A stretch of DNA of 5,335 nucleotides from Corynebacterium accolens (GTDB lineage Bacteria > Actinomycetota > Actinomycetes > Mycobacteriales > Mycobacteriaceae). This document shows, in pieces, positions 1 through 5,335 of the stretch (positions are counted from its first letter, which is position 1; each line of letters begins with the position of its first letter). The translations under genes and the position numbers were made by a program. The stretch is from positions 1,184,161 to 1,189,495 of the forward strand of contig NZ_CP100376.1 of NCBI RefSeq assembly GCF_030515985.1. Reading direction: 5' to 3'. A model generated the notes under the pieces. The model was given only the letters and a program-made list of their open reading frames with translations. It made no database searches and had not been told where the DNA came from.

Positions 1-2112
1 GCGCTCTTCGATGATCTCCTGAGCCACGGAGGAAGGAACCTCAGCGTAGGAGTCGAAGACCATGGTGAAGTTAGCGCGGCCTGCGGTGGAAGAACGCAGG
101 TCACCGATGTAGCCGAACATTTCAGACAGCGGAACCTTGGCCTTGACAACCTTGGCACCAGAGCGGTCTTCCATGGCGAAGACCTGGCCACGACGGGAGG
201 AGATGTCACCGTTAACGGTACCCATGTACTCCTCAGGGGTAACAACCTCAACGGCCATCATTGGCTCCAGCAGAACCGGCTTTGCCTTGGCCATAGCTTC
301 CTTGAATACCTGGGAGCCAGCCAGCTTGAAGGCCATCTCGGAGGAGTCAACGTCGTGGTAAGCGCCGTCTTCCAGCGTTGCCTTGATGTTGACCATCGGG
401 AAGCCAGCCAGGTAGCCGTACTGCATAGCGTCCTGGATACCAGCATCGACGGAAGGAATGTATTCCTTCGGCACGCGGCCACCGGTAACGGCGTTCTCGA
501 AGGCGTAAGTTGCAGATTCGCCCTCTTCCAAGGTCTCTGGGTCCGGGTTGTACGGCTCGATGGTGCAGATGACCTTTGCGAACTGGCCGGAACCACCGGT
601 CTGCTTCTTGTGGGTGTAGTCGATGGACTCCACCTTGCGGCGAATGGTCTCGCGGTAAGCAACCTGTGGGTTACCGATGTTCGCCTCGACCTTAAACTCG
701 CGCTTCATGCGGTCAACAAGCACGTCGAGGTGGAGCTCGCCCATACCGCCGATGACGGTCTGGCCGGTTTCCTCATCCAGCTCAACGGTGAAGGTTGGAT
801 CCTCGGCAGCAAGCTTCTGGATGGCGTTACCCAGCTTCTCCTGGTCGGCCTTGGTCTTTGGCTCGATGGAGACCTTGATAACCGGATCCGGGAAGTCCAT
901 GGACTCAAGAATGATCTGGTCATTCTTGTCACACAGGGTGTCACCGGTGGTGGTTTCCTTCAGACCAACAACGGCGTAGATGTTGCCGGCGTCAGCCTGC
1001 TCCACCGGGTTCTCCTTGTTGGCGTGCATCTGGAAGAGCTTACCGATGCGCTCCTTCTTGCCCTTGGTGGAGTTCATGACCTCGGTACCAGGGGTGACCT
1101 GGCCGGAGTACACGCGCACGAAGTTGAGCTGACCGAAGAACGGGTGAGCTGCAATCTTGAAGGACAGTGCGGAGAAGGAAGACTCAACGGAAGGCTTACG
1201 GGTAAGCTGCTGGTCCTCATCGCCCACAGCGTGGCCGATAACCTCGCCCACGTCCAGCGGGTTAGGCAGGAAGTCCACAACAGCATCCAGCAGCGGCTGG
1301 ACACCCTTGTTGCGGTAAGCGGTACCGCAGTAGACCGGGTAAATCTCGGAGTTGATGGTCAGCTTACGGATGCCGGCCTTCAGCTCGTCGATGGAGAGCT
1401 CTTCGCCGCCGAAGTACTTCTCCATGAGTTCTTCATCAGACTCTGCAACGGCCTCAACCAGCTGCTCGCGGTACTGCTCAGCCTTTTCCTTGAGGTCCTC
1501 AGGGATCTCCTCGTAGGTTGGCTCAGCGCCGGTCTCGACCTTGCCGCGCCAGGTGATGGCCTGCATGTTCAGCAGGTCAACAACGCCGTCGAAGTCATCC
1601 TCAGCGCCGATAGGCAGCTGCATAACGAGCGGCTTGGCACCCAGGCGCTCAACGATGGTGTCAACGGTGTAGTAGAAGTCTGCGCCCAGCTTGTCCATCT
1701 TGTTGACGAAACAGATACGCGGAACGTCGTACTTAGCGGCCTGGCGCCACACCTGCTCGGACTGTGGCTCCACACCTTCCTTACCGTCGAAGACGGCGAC
1801 GGCGCCATCGAGGACACGCAGGGAGCGCTCAACCTCAACGGTGAAGTCAACGTGACCCGGGGTGTCAATGATGTTGATCTGGTTGTTGTTCCAGAAACAG
1901 GTCACGGCAGCCGAGGTAATGGTGATGCCGCGTTCCTTTTCCTGTGCCATCCAGTCAGTGGTGGATGCACCGTCGTGGGTCTCGCCCACCTTACGGTTAA
2001 TACCGGTGTAGAAGAGAATACGCTCGGTGGTGGTCGTCTTACCAGCATCGATGTGGGCCATGATGCCAATGTTGCGGACCTTGTTCAGATCCTTGAGCAC
2101 TTCTTGTGCCAC
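1..2112 (-). CDS. fusA: Elongation factor G (EF-G), C-terminal end cut by window edge
   Basis: EF-G is the cytosolic translational GTPase that drives tRNA/mRNA translocation on the ribosome and, with RRF, ribosome recycling. The frame is open from a GTG at 2112 to the window edge, giving 704 codons. Corynebacterial EF-G is about 709 residues, so only a few codons and the stop are missing. The GTPase signatures are all present: P-loop AHIDAGKT at about residues 19-26, switch I ERGIT at 60-64, DTPGH with the catalytic His at 83-87, and NKMD at 137-140. Later parts include [10 protein letters not shown] and the domain IV/V segments [13 protein letters not shown] and [14 protein letters not shown]. 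The GTG start gives an N-terminus (V/M)[17 protein letters not shown] typical of the genus. The upstream Shine-Dalgarno is weak: a GGGG about 8 nt before the GTG. It is the third gene of the str operon, after rpsG, across an unusually long structured gap. tuf would be expected further left, off-window. Confidence 0.98.
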   Translation of the reverse strand, partial: MAQEVLKDLNKVRNIGIMAHIDAGKTTTTERILFYTGINRKVGETHDGASTTDWMAQEKERGITITSAAVTCFWNNNQINIIDTPGHVDFTVEVERSLRVLDGAVAVFDGKEGVEPQSEQVWRQAAKYDVPRICFVNKMDKLGADFYYTVDTIVERLGAKPLVMQLPIGAEDDFDGVVDLLNMQAITWRGKVETGAEPTYEEIPEDLKEKAEQYREQLVEAVAESDEELMEKYFGGEELSIDELKAGIRKLTINSEIYPVYCGTAYRNKGVQPLLDAVVDFLPNPLDVGEVIGHAVGDEDQQLTRKPSVESSFSALSFKIAAHPFFGQLNFVRVYSGQVTPGTEVMNSTKGKKERIGKLFQMHANKENPVEQADAGNIYAVVGLKETTTGDTLCDKNDQIILESMDFPDPVIKVSIEPKTKADQEKLGNAIQKLAAEDPTFTVELDEETGQTVIGGMGELHLDVLVDRMKREFKVEANIGNPQVAYRETIRRKVESIDYTHKKQTGGSGQFAKVICTIEPYNPDPETLEEGESATYAFENAVTGGRVPKEYIPSVDAGIQDAMQYGYLAGFPMVNIKATLEDGAYHDVDSSEMAFKLAGSQVFKEAMAKAKPVLLEPMMAVEVVTPEEYMGTVNGDISSRRGQVFAMEDRSGAKVVKAKVPLSEMFGYIGDLRSSTAGRANFTMVFDSYAEVPSSVAQEIIEER

Positions 2113-2213
2113 GTTTATACCCCAACTTAATAGTCGTCGACGCCGTGACCAGAAACCTGGCTAAGACGCCTGCATGGATAAGTTCTTGAAAAGTTTGCCA
2201 TTGAGTGGCCGTG

Positions 2214-2235
2214 CTAGGTGCCCAGCGGCTCCTAG
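2214..2235 (-). promoter_or_regulatory. Hairpin in fusA leader (CUAGG-A-GCC / GGC-A-CCUAG)
   Basis: In mRNA sense, CUAGG (2235-2231) pairs with CCUAG (2218-2214). A symmetric A-A mismatch (2230/2219) is followed by GCC (2229-2227) paired with GGC (2222-2220), closed by a GCUG tetraloop. It is the last compact hairpin of the series, about 100 nt before the fusA start. There is no U-tract after it, so it is not an intrinsic terminator. Confidence 0.5.
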
Positions 2236-2240
2236 ACTTC

Positions 2241-2273
2241 CATCGCTTCAGTGTACTGGACACAAAGCGAATG
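2241..2273 (-). promoter_or_regulatory. Hairpin in fusA leader (UCGCUU/AAGCGA stem)
   Basis: In mRNA sense, CA (2273-2272) pairs with UG (2242-2241). After a bulged U at 2271, UCGCUU (2270-2265) pairs with AAGCGA (2248-2243). A small 1x2 internal loop follows, then GUGU (2263-2260) pairs with ACAC (2254-2251), leaving a five-base loop CCAGU. Twelve pairs in 33 nt is well above what chance pairing usually gives. It is the third hairpin of the series, and the loop carries the TCCAG motif. Confidence 0.5.
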
Positions 2274-2281
2274 CGCTGGAC

Positions 2282-2302
2282 TAGGCCAGCTGTGCTGGAC
2301 TA
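2282..2302 (-). promoter_or_regulatory. Small hairpin in fusA leader (CCAGC/GCUGG)
   Basis: In mRNA sense, CCAGC (2298-2294) pairs with GCUGG (2290-2286) around an ACA loop. Beyond one U-C mismatch (2299/2285), UAG (2302-2300) pairs with CUA (2284-2282). It is the second hairpin of the rpsG-fusA series and includes one of the three TCCAG copies of this region. Function is unknown. Confidence 0.45.
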
Positions 2303-2323
2303 AATCACACCACGTGCCACCAA

Positions 2324-2413
2324 AATGGCCTAAGCAAGAGATATGAAGTTTTAATTCGCCGCCGGGAAACCCGGAAATCGGCGCGAAACTCGTTTCTCGT
2401 TGCTTAGGCCATT
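2324..2413 (-). promoter_or_regulatory. Long imperfect hairpin with 14-bp perfect ends between rpsG and fusA
   Basis: Positions 2324-2337 and 2400-2413 are perfect inverted repeats (AATGGCCTAAGCAA on the plus strand). After a one-base bulge at 2399, four more pairs form between 2338-2341 and 2395-2398. Inside, AGUUU/AAACU (2386-2390 with 2347-2351), CGCCG/CGGCG (2379-2383 with 2357-2361) and CCGGG/CCCGG (2370-2374 with 2362-2366) stack up to a UUU apical loop. The whole 90 nt therefore folds as one interrupted stem. It begins 18 nt after the rpsG stop. The 3' arm runs into UUUU, then GG, so it resembles an attenuator or RNase III-type processing stem more than a strong terminator. A small mobile inverted-repeat element is an alternative, but no target duplication is visible. 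The base pairing is seen directly; the function is inferred. Confidence 0.6.
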
Positions 2414-2431
2414 GATGAAGGTGCTTAAAAA

Positions 2432-2899
2432 TTACCAGCGGTAGTGAGCAAAGGCGCGGTTAGCCTCAGCCATCTTGTGGGTATCCTCACGGCGCTTCAC
2501 GGAAGCACCGAGGCCGTTTGAGGCATCCAGGATCTCGTTGGAGAGACGCTCGATCATGGAGTTCTCGCGACGCTGGCGGGTGAAGGTCACCATCCAGCGC
2601 AGTGCCAGGGTGTTGGCACGGTCTGGGCGGACCTCAACCGGCACCTGGTAGGTAGCGCCACCCACACGGCGGGAGCGAACCTCGAGGTCCGGGCGGATGT
2701 TGCCCAGGGCCTTTTCCAGGGTGCCAACCGGGTCGGTGCCGGTCTTCTCACGGCAAGCCTCAAGCGCGCCGTAGACGATGCGCTCTGCGGTGGACTTCTT
2801 GCCATCCTGGAGGATCTTGTTGACGAGCATGGTTACCTGCTCGGAGTTGTATACCGGGTCCTTTACTACAGGACGCTTCGGAGCAGCATTCTTACGCAT
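2432..2899 (-). CDS. rpsG: 30S ribosomal protein S7
   Basis: S7 is a primary 16S rRNA-binding protein that nucleates assembly of the 30S head and lines the E/P-site mRNA channel. In many bacteria it is also the autogenous repressor of the str operon. The ORF encodes 155 residues, the normal length for this family in actinobacteria. It starts MRKNAAPKR and carries the conserved S7 blocks [39 protein letters not shown] and [13 protein letters not shown], ending in HYRW. The ATG at 2899 lies 6 nt after the rpsL stop. The likely Shine-Dalgarno, AGAAGG (2919-2914), sits inside the end of rpsL with a longish 14-nt spacer, so translation is probably coupled to rpsL. The close spacing leaves no room for the E. 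coli-style S7 regulatory site between S12 and S7. Confidence 0.98.
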   Translation of the reverse strand: MRKNAAPKRPVVKDPVYNSEQVTMLVNKILQDGKKSTAERIVYGALEACREKTGTDPVGTLEKALGNIRPDLEVRSRRVGGATYQVPVEVRPDRANTLALRWMVTFTRQRRENSMIERLSNEILDASNGLGASVKRREDTHKMAEANRAFAHYRW

Positions 2900-2905
2900 T
2901 GTTTA

Positions 2906-3277
2906 TTACTGTCCCTTCTTTGCGCCGTAACGGGAACGAGCCTGCTTACGGTCCTTGACGCCCTGGGCATCCAGGGAGCCGCGGATGATCTTGTAACGAA
3001 CACCTGGAAGGTCCTTCACACGGCCGCCGCGAACGAGGACCATGGAGTGCTCCTGCAGGTTGTGGCCCTCACCTGGGATGTAGGCCGAAACCTCGATGCC
3101 GCTGGTAAGGCGCACACGAGCAACCTTACGAAGAGCGGAGTTCGGCTTCTTCGGGGTGGTGGTGTACACGCGGGTGCACACGCCACGACGCTGCGGAGAA
3201 CCCTTCAGCGCAGCGGTAGAGACCTCTTTGCGCTTGGTCTGGCGGCCCTTGCGGACCAGCTGTTGAATAGTTGGCAT
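2906..3277 (-). CDS. rpsL: 30S ribosomal protein S12
   Basis: S12 is the decoding-centre protein of the 30S subunit, affecting proofreading and streptomycin response. The chosen ATG at 3277 gives [12 protein letters not shown], the standard N-terminus, and 123 residues. An in-frame upstream extension to 3325 exists but is foreign to the family and lies in the leader. A Shine-Dalgarno AGAAAG (3291-3286) is 8 nt before this ATG, supporting the choice. Conserved blocks include [30 protein letters not shown] and [13 protein letters not shown]. Lys43, Lys88 and Pro91, the classic positions of streptomycin-resistance changes, are all the wild-type residues. It is the first gene of the str operon, with its promoter expected in the gap upstream, and is followed after 6 nt by rpsG. 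Confidence 0.98.
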   Translation of the reverse strand: MPTIQQLVRKGRQTKRKEVSTAALKGSPQRRGVCTRVYTTTPKKPNSALRKVARVRLTSGIEVSAYIPGEGHNLQEHSMVLVRGGRVKDLPGVRYKIIRGSLDAQGVKDRKQARSRYGAKKGQ

Positions 3278-3305
3278 TAAACAGTCTTTCTGTCGAATTG
3301 CACCA

Positions 3306-3317
3306 CTTCTTAAGAAG
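3306..3317. repeat. 12-bp perfect palindrome in rpsL leader
   Basis: CTTCTTAAGAAG is a perfect palindrome centred about 35 nt upstream of the rpsL ATG. As RNA it can form CUUC-UUAA-GAAG. It could be an operator or simply a leader hairpin; nothing in the sequence decides between them. Confidence 0.4.
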
Positions 3318-3381
3318 GGAACCAAACATGCAAAAATAGGCGCTCTTTCCCGGGGCGCTTCCGCATGTCCAGAACTCTTCC

Positions 3382-3397
3382 CAAGGCGGGCGCCTTG
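3382..3397. repeat. 7-bp inverted repeat CAAGGCG/CGCCTTG
   Basis: Positions 3382-3388 and 3391-3397 are perfect inverted repeats separated by two bases. The symmetry is more suited to a DNA-binding site than to an RNA hairpin with such a tight loop. It lies mid-way in the leader upstream of rpsL. Function is unknown. Confidence 0.35.
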
Positions 3398-3426
3398 TTA
3401 AGGATCAGACTTTTCACCATGTTCTT

Positions 3427-3454
3427 TGCGCGCCATATTCACACAGGGCGCGCA
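3427..3454. repeat. 8-bp inverted repeat TGCGCGCC-N12-GGCGCGCA
   Basis: The arms at 3427-3434 and 3447-3454 are perfectly complementary with a 12-bp AT-rich centre. The arm centres are 20 bp apart, close to two helical turns, as expected for a dimeric regulator site. It lies about 150 bp upstream of the rpsL start. An operator role is inferred from geometry only. Confidence 0.4.
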
Positions 3455-3500
3455 GTACATAGTGAACTAGCGCTAAGACTAGCAAAGCCAGCGCCATGAA

Positions 3501-3544
3501 CACAAAACCGGTAGTCCATCCTGCCGGCGGCGCGGAGGGACTAC
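3501..3544 (-). terminator. Intrinsic terminator of the ECF/kinase operon, stem includes the kinase stop codon
   Basis: In mRNA sense, GUAGUCC (3544-3538) pairs perfectly with GGACUAC (3517-3511). Past one C-U mismatch, UCC (3536-3534) pairs with GGA (3521-3519). The GC-rich loop itself contains the palindrome GCCGGC. Three bases after the stem comes UUUU, followed by a U-rich GUGUU. The UAG stop of the kinase gene is inside the 5' arm. Stem, loop and U-tract together make a good Rho-independent terminator, separating this operon from the str operon. Confidence 0.65.
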
Positions 3545-4092
3545 TCCCACTCCCACGTCAGGTCTGGCTCTGCAGCCTTGTCAGAAAAGTAGGATTTTTC
3601 CTGTTCTTCCCAAGTGGCAAACCACTTTTCGTAGGCCGGCTCGCGCGCAATCGCGCGCTCATAGCGCTGCTCGCGGGGGCCATCGATGCGCACGGTTACT
3701 ACTGCGCCGCGCTTTTTCGCGGCCGCAATGTTGTCAGCGGTGACGGAGCCAACGCCCTCGACGATGAGATCATCGCGCACATCGAGGCTGGCCCAGTCAC
3801 CGGGGCAGTTGGCTTCCCAATCCCAGCGCCAATAGCCGGGATTCATGGTGCGCAAGACTTGCTCGCCCACCATCTCGGAGCCCTTTTCCAGGCCATGCCA
3901 GCCGGGATAGAATTCATCGAGGTGAACCACCCGCCAATTGGTACGATCTGCCAAGGCGGCGGAGGTCCAGGTTTTGCCGGAGCCCGAGGGACCATCGATA
4001 AGCACCGTGACGGGTTTAAACGCACGCTTTCGTGAGGCTGCTAGCTTAACGATGTCCTCCAAGAGGCGCTCTTGTTCGGCATCAATGTCCAT
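3541..4092 (-). CDS. P-loop kinase-like ATP-binding protein, substrate unknown
   Basis: This is a soluble P-loop NTPase resembling the uridine kinase/nucleoside-kinase-like proteins common in actinobacteria. The ATG at 4092 gives 183 residues (MDIDAEQERLLED...). An in-frame start 114 nt further up would run deep into the EcfT gene and adds unconvincing sequence, so it was not chosen. Walker A GPSGSGKT is at residues 34-41. HLDEFYPGW at about 57-65 supplies a likely acidic metal/substrate site, as in kinases of this fold. A hydrophobic strand ends in IVEGVG near 110-115. The segment VRIDGPREQRYERAIARE near 131-150 looks like the Arg-rich lid region. The C-terminus is rich in Trp, Glu and Asp. 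The gene follows EcfT after 26 nt with no strong Shine-Dalgarno and ends within the terminator stem, so it is the last gene of the transporter operon. Kinase chemistry is inferred from motifs; whether it acts on the transported compound is unknown. Confidence 0.85.
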   Translation of the reverse strand: MDIDAEQERLLEDIVKLAASRKRAFKPVTVLIDGPSGSGKTWTSAALADRTNWRVVHLDEFYPGWHGLEKGSEMVGEQVLRTMNPGYWRWDWEANCPGDWASLDVRDDLIVEGVGSVTADNIAAAKKRGAVVTVRIDGPREQRYERAIAREPAYEKWFATWEEQEKSYFSDKAAEPDLTWEWE

Positions 4093-4118
4093 AGTGCTTG
4101 AATCACTGCTTTCGCGGA

Positions 4119-4889
4119 TTAAAGGCCAAAGAATCTCCAGGCCCCAGTAAGTACCGAAGTTACCACCGGTACACAAGCAAGGGCGAGGCCGCAGGCCATC
4201 ACCCACCCATCGTGGGCGTGCAGCCTGGATTCTCGGGCCCAGGTCCGCTCCCCTCCTCCGGGTGGGGTGCGCCCGAAACCGCGTGCTTCCATCGCGGTCG
4301 CAAGCTTGCCGCCGCGGCGCAAAGCAATCACCAACAGACCAAAGGACATCGTAAGCAAGTGCTTTAAGCGCCCTTCATCCATGAGCCCGCGGGCCCTGCG
4401 CGCCATGCCGAGCGATTGCCAATCGGATTTCAGGAGCGTCATCATCCGCACGCCGGCCACAGCACCAATGACGAAGCGGGAGGGAAGGCGGAGGATCTGC
4501 GAGAGGGCATCGCCAAGCTCGGTGGGATCGATATCGCGTGCGAGCACCACCGTTGGTAGTGCGACCGCAAGCACACGCAGCGTGATCGCAATGGCCAAGG
4601 TGAGCGAATTTTCCGTCACCGTAATCAGCCACCAGCTGAAGTACTCCTCTCCCCCGGGCGCGCCATAGAGCAGCATGGAAATGCCCGATAGCGGGGCGAT
4701 AAGGAATAAGAACCAACCGGCCTTCCACAAGCGCACCCAGGAGACGCCACATAACGGCGCCAAGATGAGTGTCAGGCTTAGCGATATCGCCGCCGATACC
4801 CAGTCGATGGAGGCAAGCAGCGGCGTAACCCAGACGAACATCAAGAAGATGCGGGTTAGCGGGTTGACGTTGCGCAAGAGATTAGGCAC
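4119..4889 (-). CDS. ECF transporter transmembrane component EcfT (YkoC/CbiQ family)
   Basis: EcfT is the membrane scaffold that couples two ABC ATPases to a substrate-binding S component in vitamin/metal ECF importers. The chosen GTG at 4889 gives 256 residues (M/VPNLLRNVNPLTR...). It is preceded by GGAGG (4900-4896) at an ideal 6-nt spacing; a GTG 24 nt further up has no such site. Hydrophobic segments are near residues 12-28, 31-47, 57-76, 95-117 and 225-250. Both cytoplasmic coupling motifs are visible: ARRARG at 163-168 and ARG in AMEARGFGR at 202-204, which in this family contact the ATPases. The start overlaps the end of the ATPase gene by 8 nt, indicating translational coupling. The pattern LLASIDWVSA and GISMLLYGAPGG resembles actinobacterial YkoC proteins of HMP/thiamine clusters, but this substrate assignment is tentative; a cobalt or other vitamin ECF system cannot be excluded. 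Confidence 0.92.
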   Translation of the reverse strand: MPNLLRNVNPLTRIFLMFVWVTPLLASIDWVSAAISLSLTLILAPLCGVSWVRLWKAGWFLFLIAPLSGISMLLYGAPGGEEYFSWWLITVTENSLTLAIAITLRVLAVALPTVVLARDIDPTELGDALSQILRLPSRFVIGAVAGVRMMTLLKSDWQSLGMARRARGLMDEGRLKHLLTMSFGLLVIALRRGGKLATAMEARGFGRTPPGGGERTWARESRLHAHDGWVMACGLALACVPVVTSVLTGAWRFFGL

Positions 4890-5335
4890 CGTGCACCTCC
4901 ACCTGGTGGTCACCCAAGGCTTCTATAAACAGCGGGTCATGGGTAATGGAGGCAATGGTGGTGCCGTCATCGGCCAATTGGCGCAACAAGCCCACCAATT
5001 CCACGAAGGTGCCGGGATCCTGGCCAAAGGTCGGCTCGTCCAAGAGCAGCACCTCCGGCGCGGTCACCAGAGCCGTTGCTACCGAAAGCCGGCGCTTTTC
5101 GCCGCCGGATAGCGTAAACGGATTGGCCTTGAGCAAGTGCCCCAAGCGCAGCGATTCCAACAACTGGGCGATGCGTTCCTCTGGGGGATCAACGCGCATG
5201 ACCTTGGGCGCTACCCGCAATTCCTCTTCCACGCTGCGGGAGACAAATTGGTGTTCCGGATTTTGGAAGACGAAACCAATGCGGTCCGCCAATTCGCGGG
5301 ATTTCCACCGGGAAGGTGGGCCCTTCACGCCGCGG
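4882..5335 (-). CDS. ECF transporter ABC ATPase, N-terminal part beyond window
   Basis: This is the nucleotide-binding subunit that powers an ECF importer on the cytoplasmic face. The frame stays open to the right edge, so about 151 codons are seen and the start is off-window; a GTG at 5328 is internal. In order, the visible part holds the Q-loop FVFQNPEHQF (residues 21-30 of the visible part), the signature LSGGEKRRLS (75-84), Walker B and D-loop VLLLDEPTFGQD (95-106) and the H-loop THD (131-133). Walker A must lie just outside. The DEPTFGQD variant and the NPEHQF Q-loop resemble the second ATPase domain of two-domain YkoD-type proteins, so this may be the end of a tandem-domain ATPase rather than a single-domain one. 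It ends in a TAA at 4882, overlapping the EcfT start. All motifs are intact, so it is probably functional. Confidence 0.93.
   Translation of the reverse strand, partial: RGVKGPPSRWKSRELADRIGFVFQNPEHQFVSRSVEEELRVAPKVMRVDPPEERIAQLLESLRLGHLLKANPFTLSGGEKRRLSVATALVTAPEVLLLDEPTFGQDPGTFVELVGLLRQLADDGTTIASITHDPLFIEALGDHQVEVHGA
4890..4900 (-). promoter_or_regulatory. Ribosome binding site fixing the EcfT start
   Basis: In mRNA sense, GGAGG at 4900-4896 lies 6 nt before the GTG at 4889, inside the last codons of the ATPase gene. It is the strongest Shine-Dalgarno in the window and decides this start over the GTG at 4913. Confidence 0.75.

Larger units (their letters stand above)
2113..2431 (-). other. 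rpsG-fusA intergenic region, 319 nt, highly structured
   Basis: This stretch lies between the rpsG stop and the fusA GTG and holds no convincing gene. Read in mRNA sense (descending coordinates) it contains, in order, a ~90-nt long hairpin, three shorter hairpins, a short CCAG-GUUU-CUGG hairpin (2149-2160) and a weak ribosome binding site before fusA. A 24-codon ORF (2201 to 2127, starting MANFSRTYP) ends shortly before fusA but has no visible Shine-Dalgarno and is not called as a gene. No good -10/-35 pair was found, so fusA could be read through from the rpsL promoter, though an internal promoter cannot be excluded. Confidence 0.7.
3278..3500 (-). promoter_or_regulatory. str operon promoter/leader region, exact promoter not resolved
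   Basis: This gap of about 220 nt between the upstream terminator and rpsL must carry the str operon promoter if the terminator is effective. No gene is seen. Candidate -10 elements in mRNA sense are TATTTT (3338-3333), which would give a leader of about 50 nt but has no good -35, and TAGTCT (3481-3476), preceded by a TG extended motif. Neither is decisive, and corynebacterial -35 boxes are often weak. Structural marks in the region are an 8-bp inverted repeat (3427-3454), a 7-bp hairpin (3382-3397), a 12-bp palindrome (3306-3317) and the direct repeat ACTAGC at 3466 and 3478 (plus strand). The first three are listed separately. The position of the promoter is inferred. Confidence 0.5.

Noticed and set aside
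2113..2120. TATAAA just upstream of fusA as a -10 box
   Set aside because: It would place the transcription start inside the coding sequence, and there is no matching -35.
355..2130. 591-codon open frame on the plus strand opposite fusA
   Set aside because: Its codons are the exact reverse complements of fusA codons, so stops would require TTA, CTA or TCA in fusA, which this highly expressed gene avoids. The translation is Leu/Val/Asp-rich without domains, and fusA is unmistakable on the other strand.
2039..2263. 74-codon minus-strand frame spanning the fusA start and leader
   Set aside because: It runs out of frame through the start of fusA and across leader hairpins, with no domain and no ribosome site.
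2906..3277. Possible streptomycin-resistance allele of rpsL
   Set aside because: Lys43, Lys88 and Pro91 are all the wild-type residues.
3278..3325. N-terminal extension of rpsL to an upstream start at 3325
   Set aside because: The added residues are not found in S12, and the MPTIQQLV start has a good ribosome site 8 nt upstream.
3496..4035. 179-codon plus-strand frame over the kinase gene
   Set aside because: It overlaps a gene with clear P-loop motifs and shows no recognisable domain; it is a shadow frame.
4093..4206. Upstream start of the kinase at 4206
   Set aside because: It would overlap EcfT by 88 nt and adds a Cys/Pro/Arg-rich stretch unlike the family; the ATG at 4092 precedes a natural N-terminal helix.
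1..5335. CRISPR array, tRNA genes, insertion sequence or phage genes
   Set aside because: No regular repeat-spacer pattern, tRNA-like cloverleaf, transposase or integrase coding sequence was seen on either strand.

Overview
The window looks like part of a Corynebacterium chromosome. The inference rests on the EF-G, S7 and S12 protein sequences, the moderately high GC content, and the near absence of TTA, CTA and TCA codons in the highly expressed genes. All credible genes lie on the minus strand, so transcription runs from high to low coordinates. The genus is a judgement from recalled family sequences, not from a database search.

Right half (5335 to 3541): the distal part of an energy-coupling-factor (ECF) transporter operon. 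The C-terminal half of an ABC ATPase runs off the right edge. Its stop overlaps by 8 nt the GTG start of an EcfT transmembrane protein. A small P-loop kinase-like protein of unknown substrate follows 26 nt later. A hairpin with a short U-tract, whose stem includes the kinase stop codon, closes the operon. The ATPase and EcfT resemble the YkoD/YkoC type linked to HMP/thiamine uptake, but the substrate-binding S component would lie off-window.

Middle (3500 to 3278): a gene-free leader that should contain the str operon promoter. It holds several inverted repeats and no single convincing -35/-10 pair.

Left half (3277 to 1): the str operon, rpsL (S12), rpsG (S7) and fusA (EF-G), in the usual order. 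rpsL and rpsG are only 6 nt apart. fusA is separated from rpsG by about 320 nt and lacks only its last few codons at the left edge. The rpsG-fusA gap is the most unusual part of the window: read in the mRNA sense it can fold into a series of hairpins. These are one ~90-nt long hairpin with 14-bp perfect ends and three smaller ones, two of which have their arms interrupted by a single symmetric mismatch, and three copies of a TCCAG motif lie at ~20-nt spacing. It is a good candidate for a structured cis-acting RNA or processing/attenuation element controlling fusA.

The str genes make core ribosome and translocation components. The ECF/kinase genes upstream appear to be a separate transcription unit that is only a neighbour.
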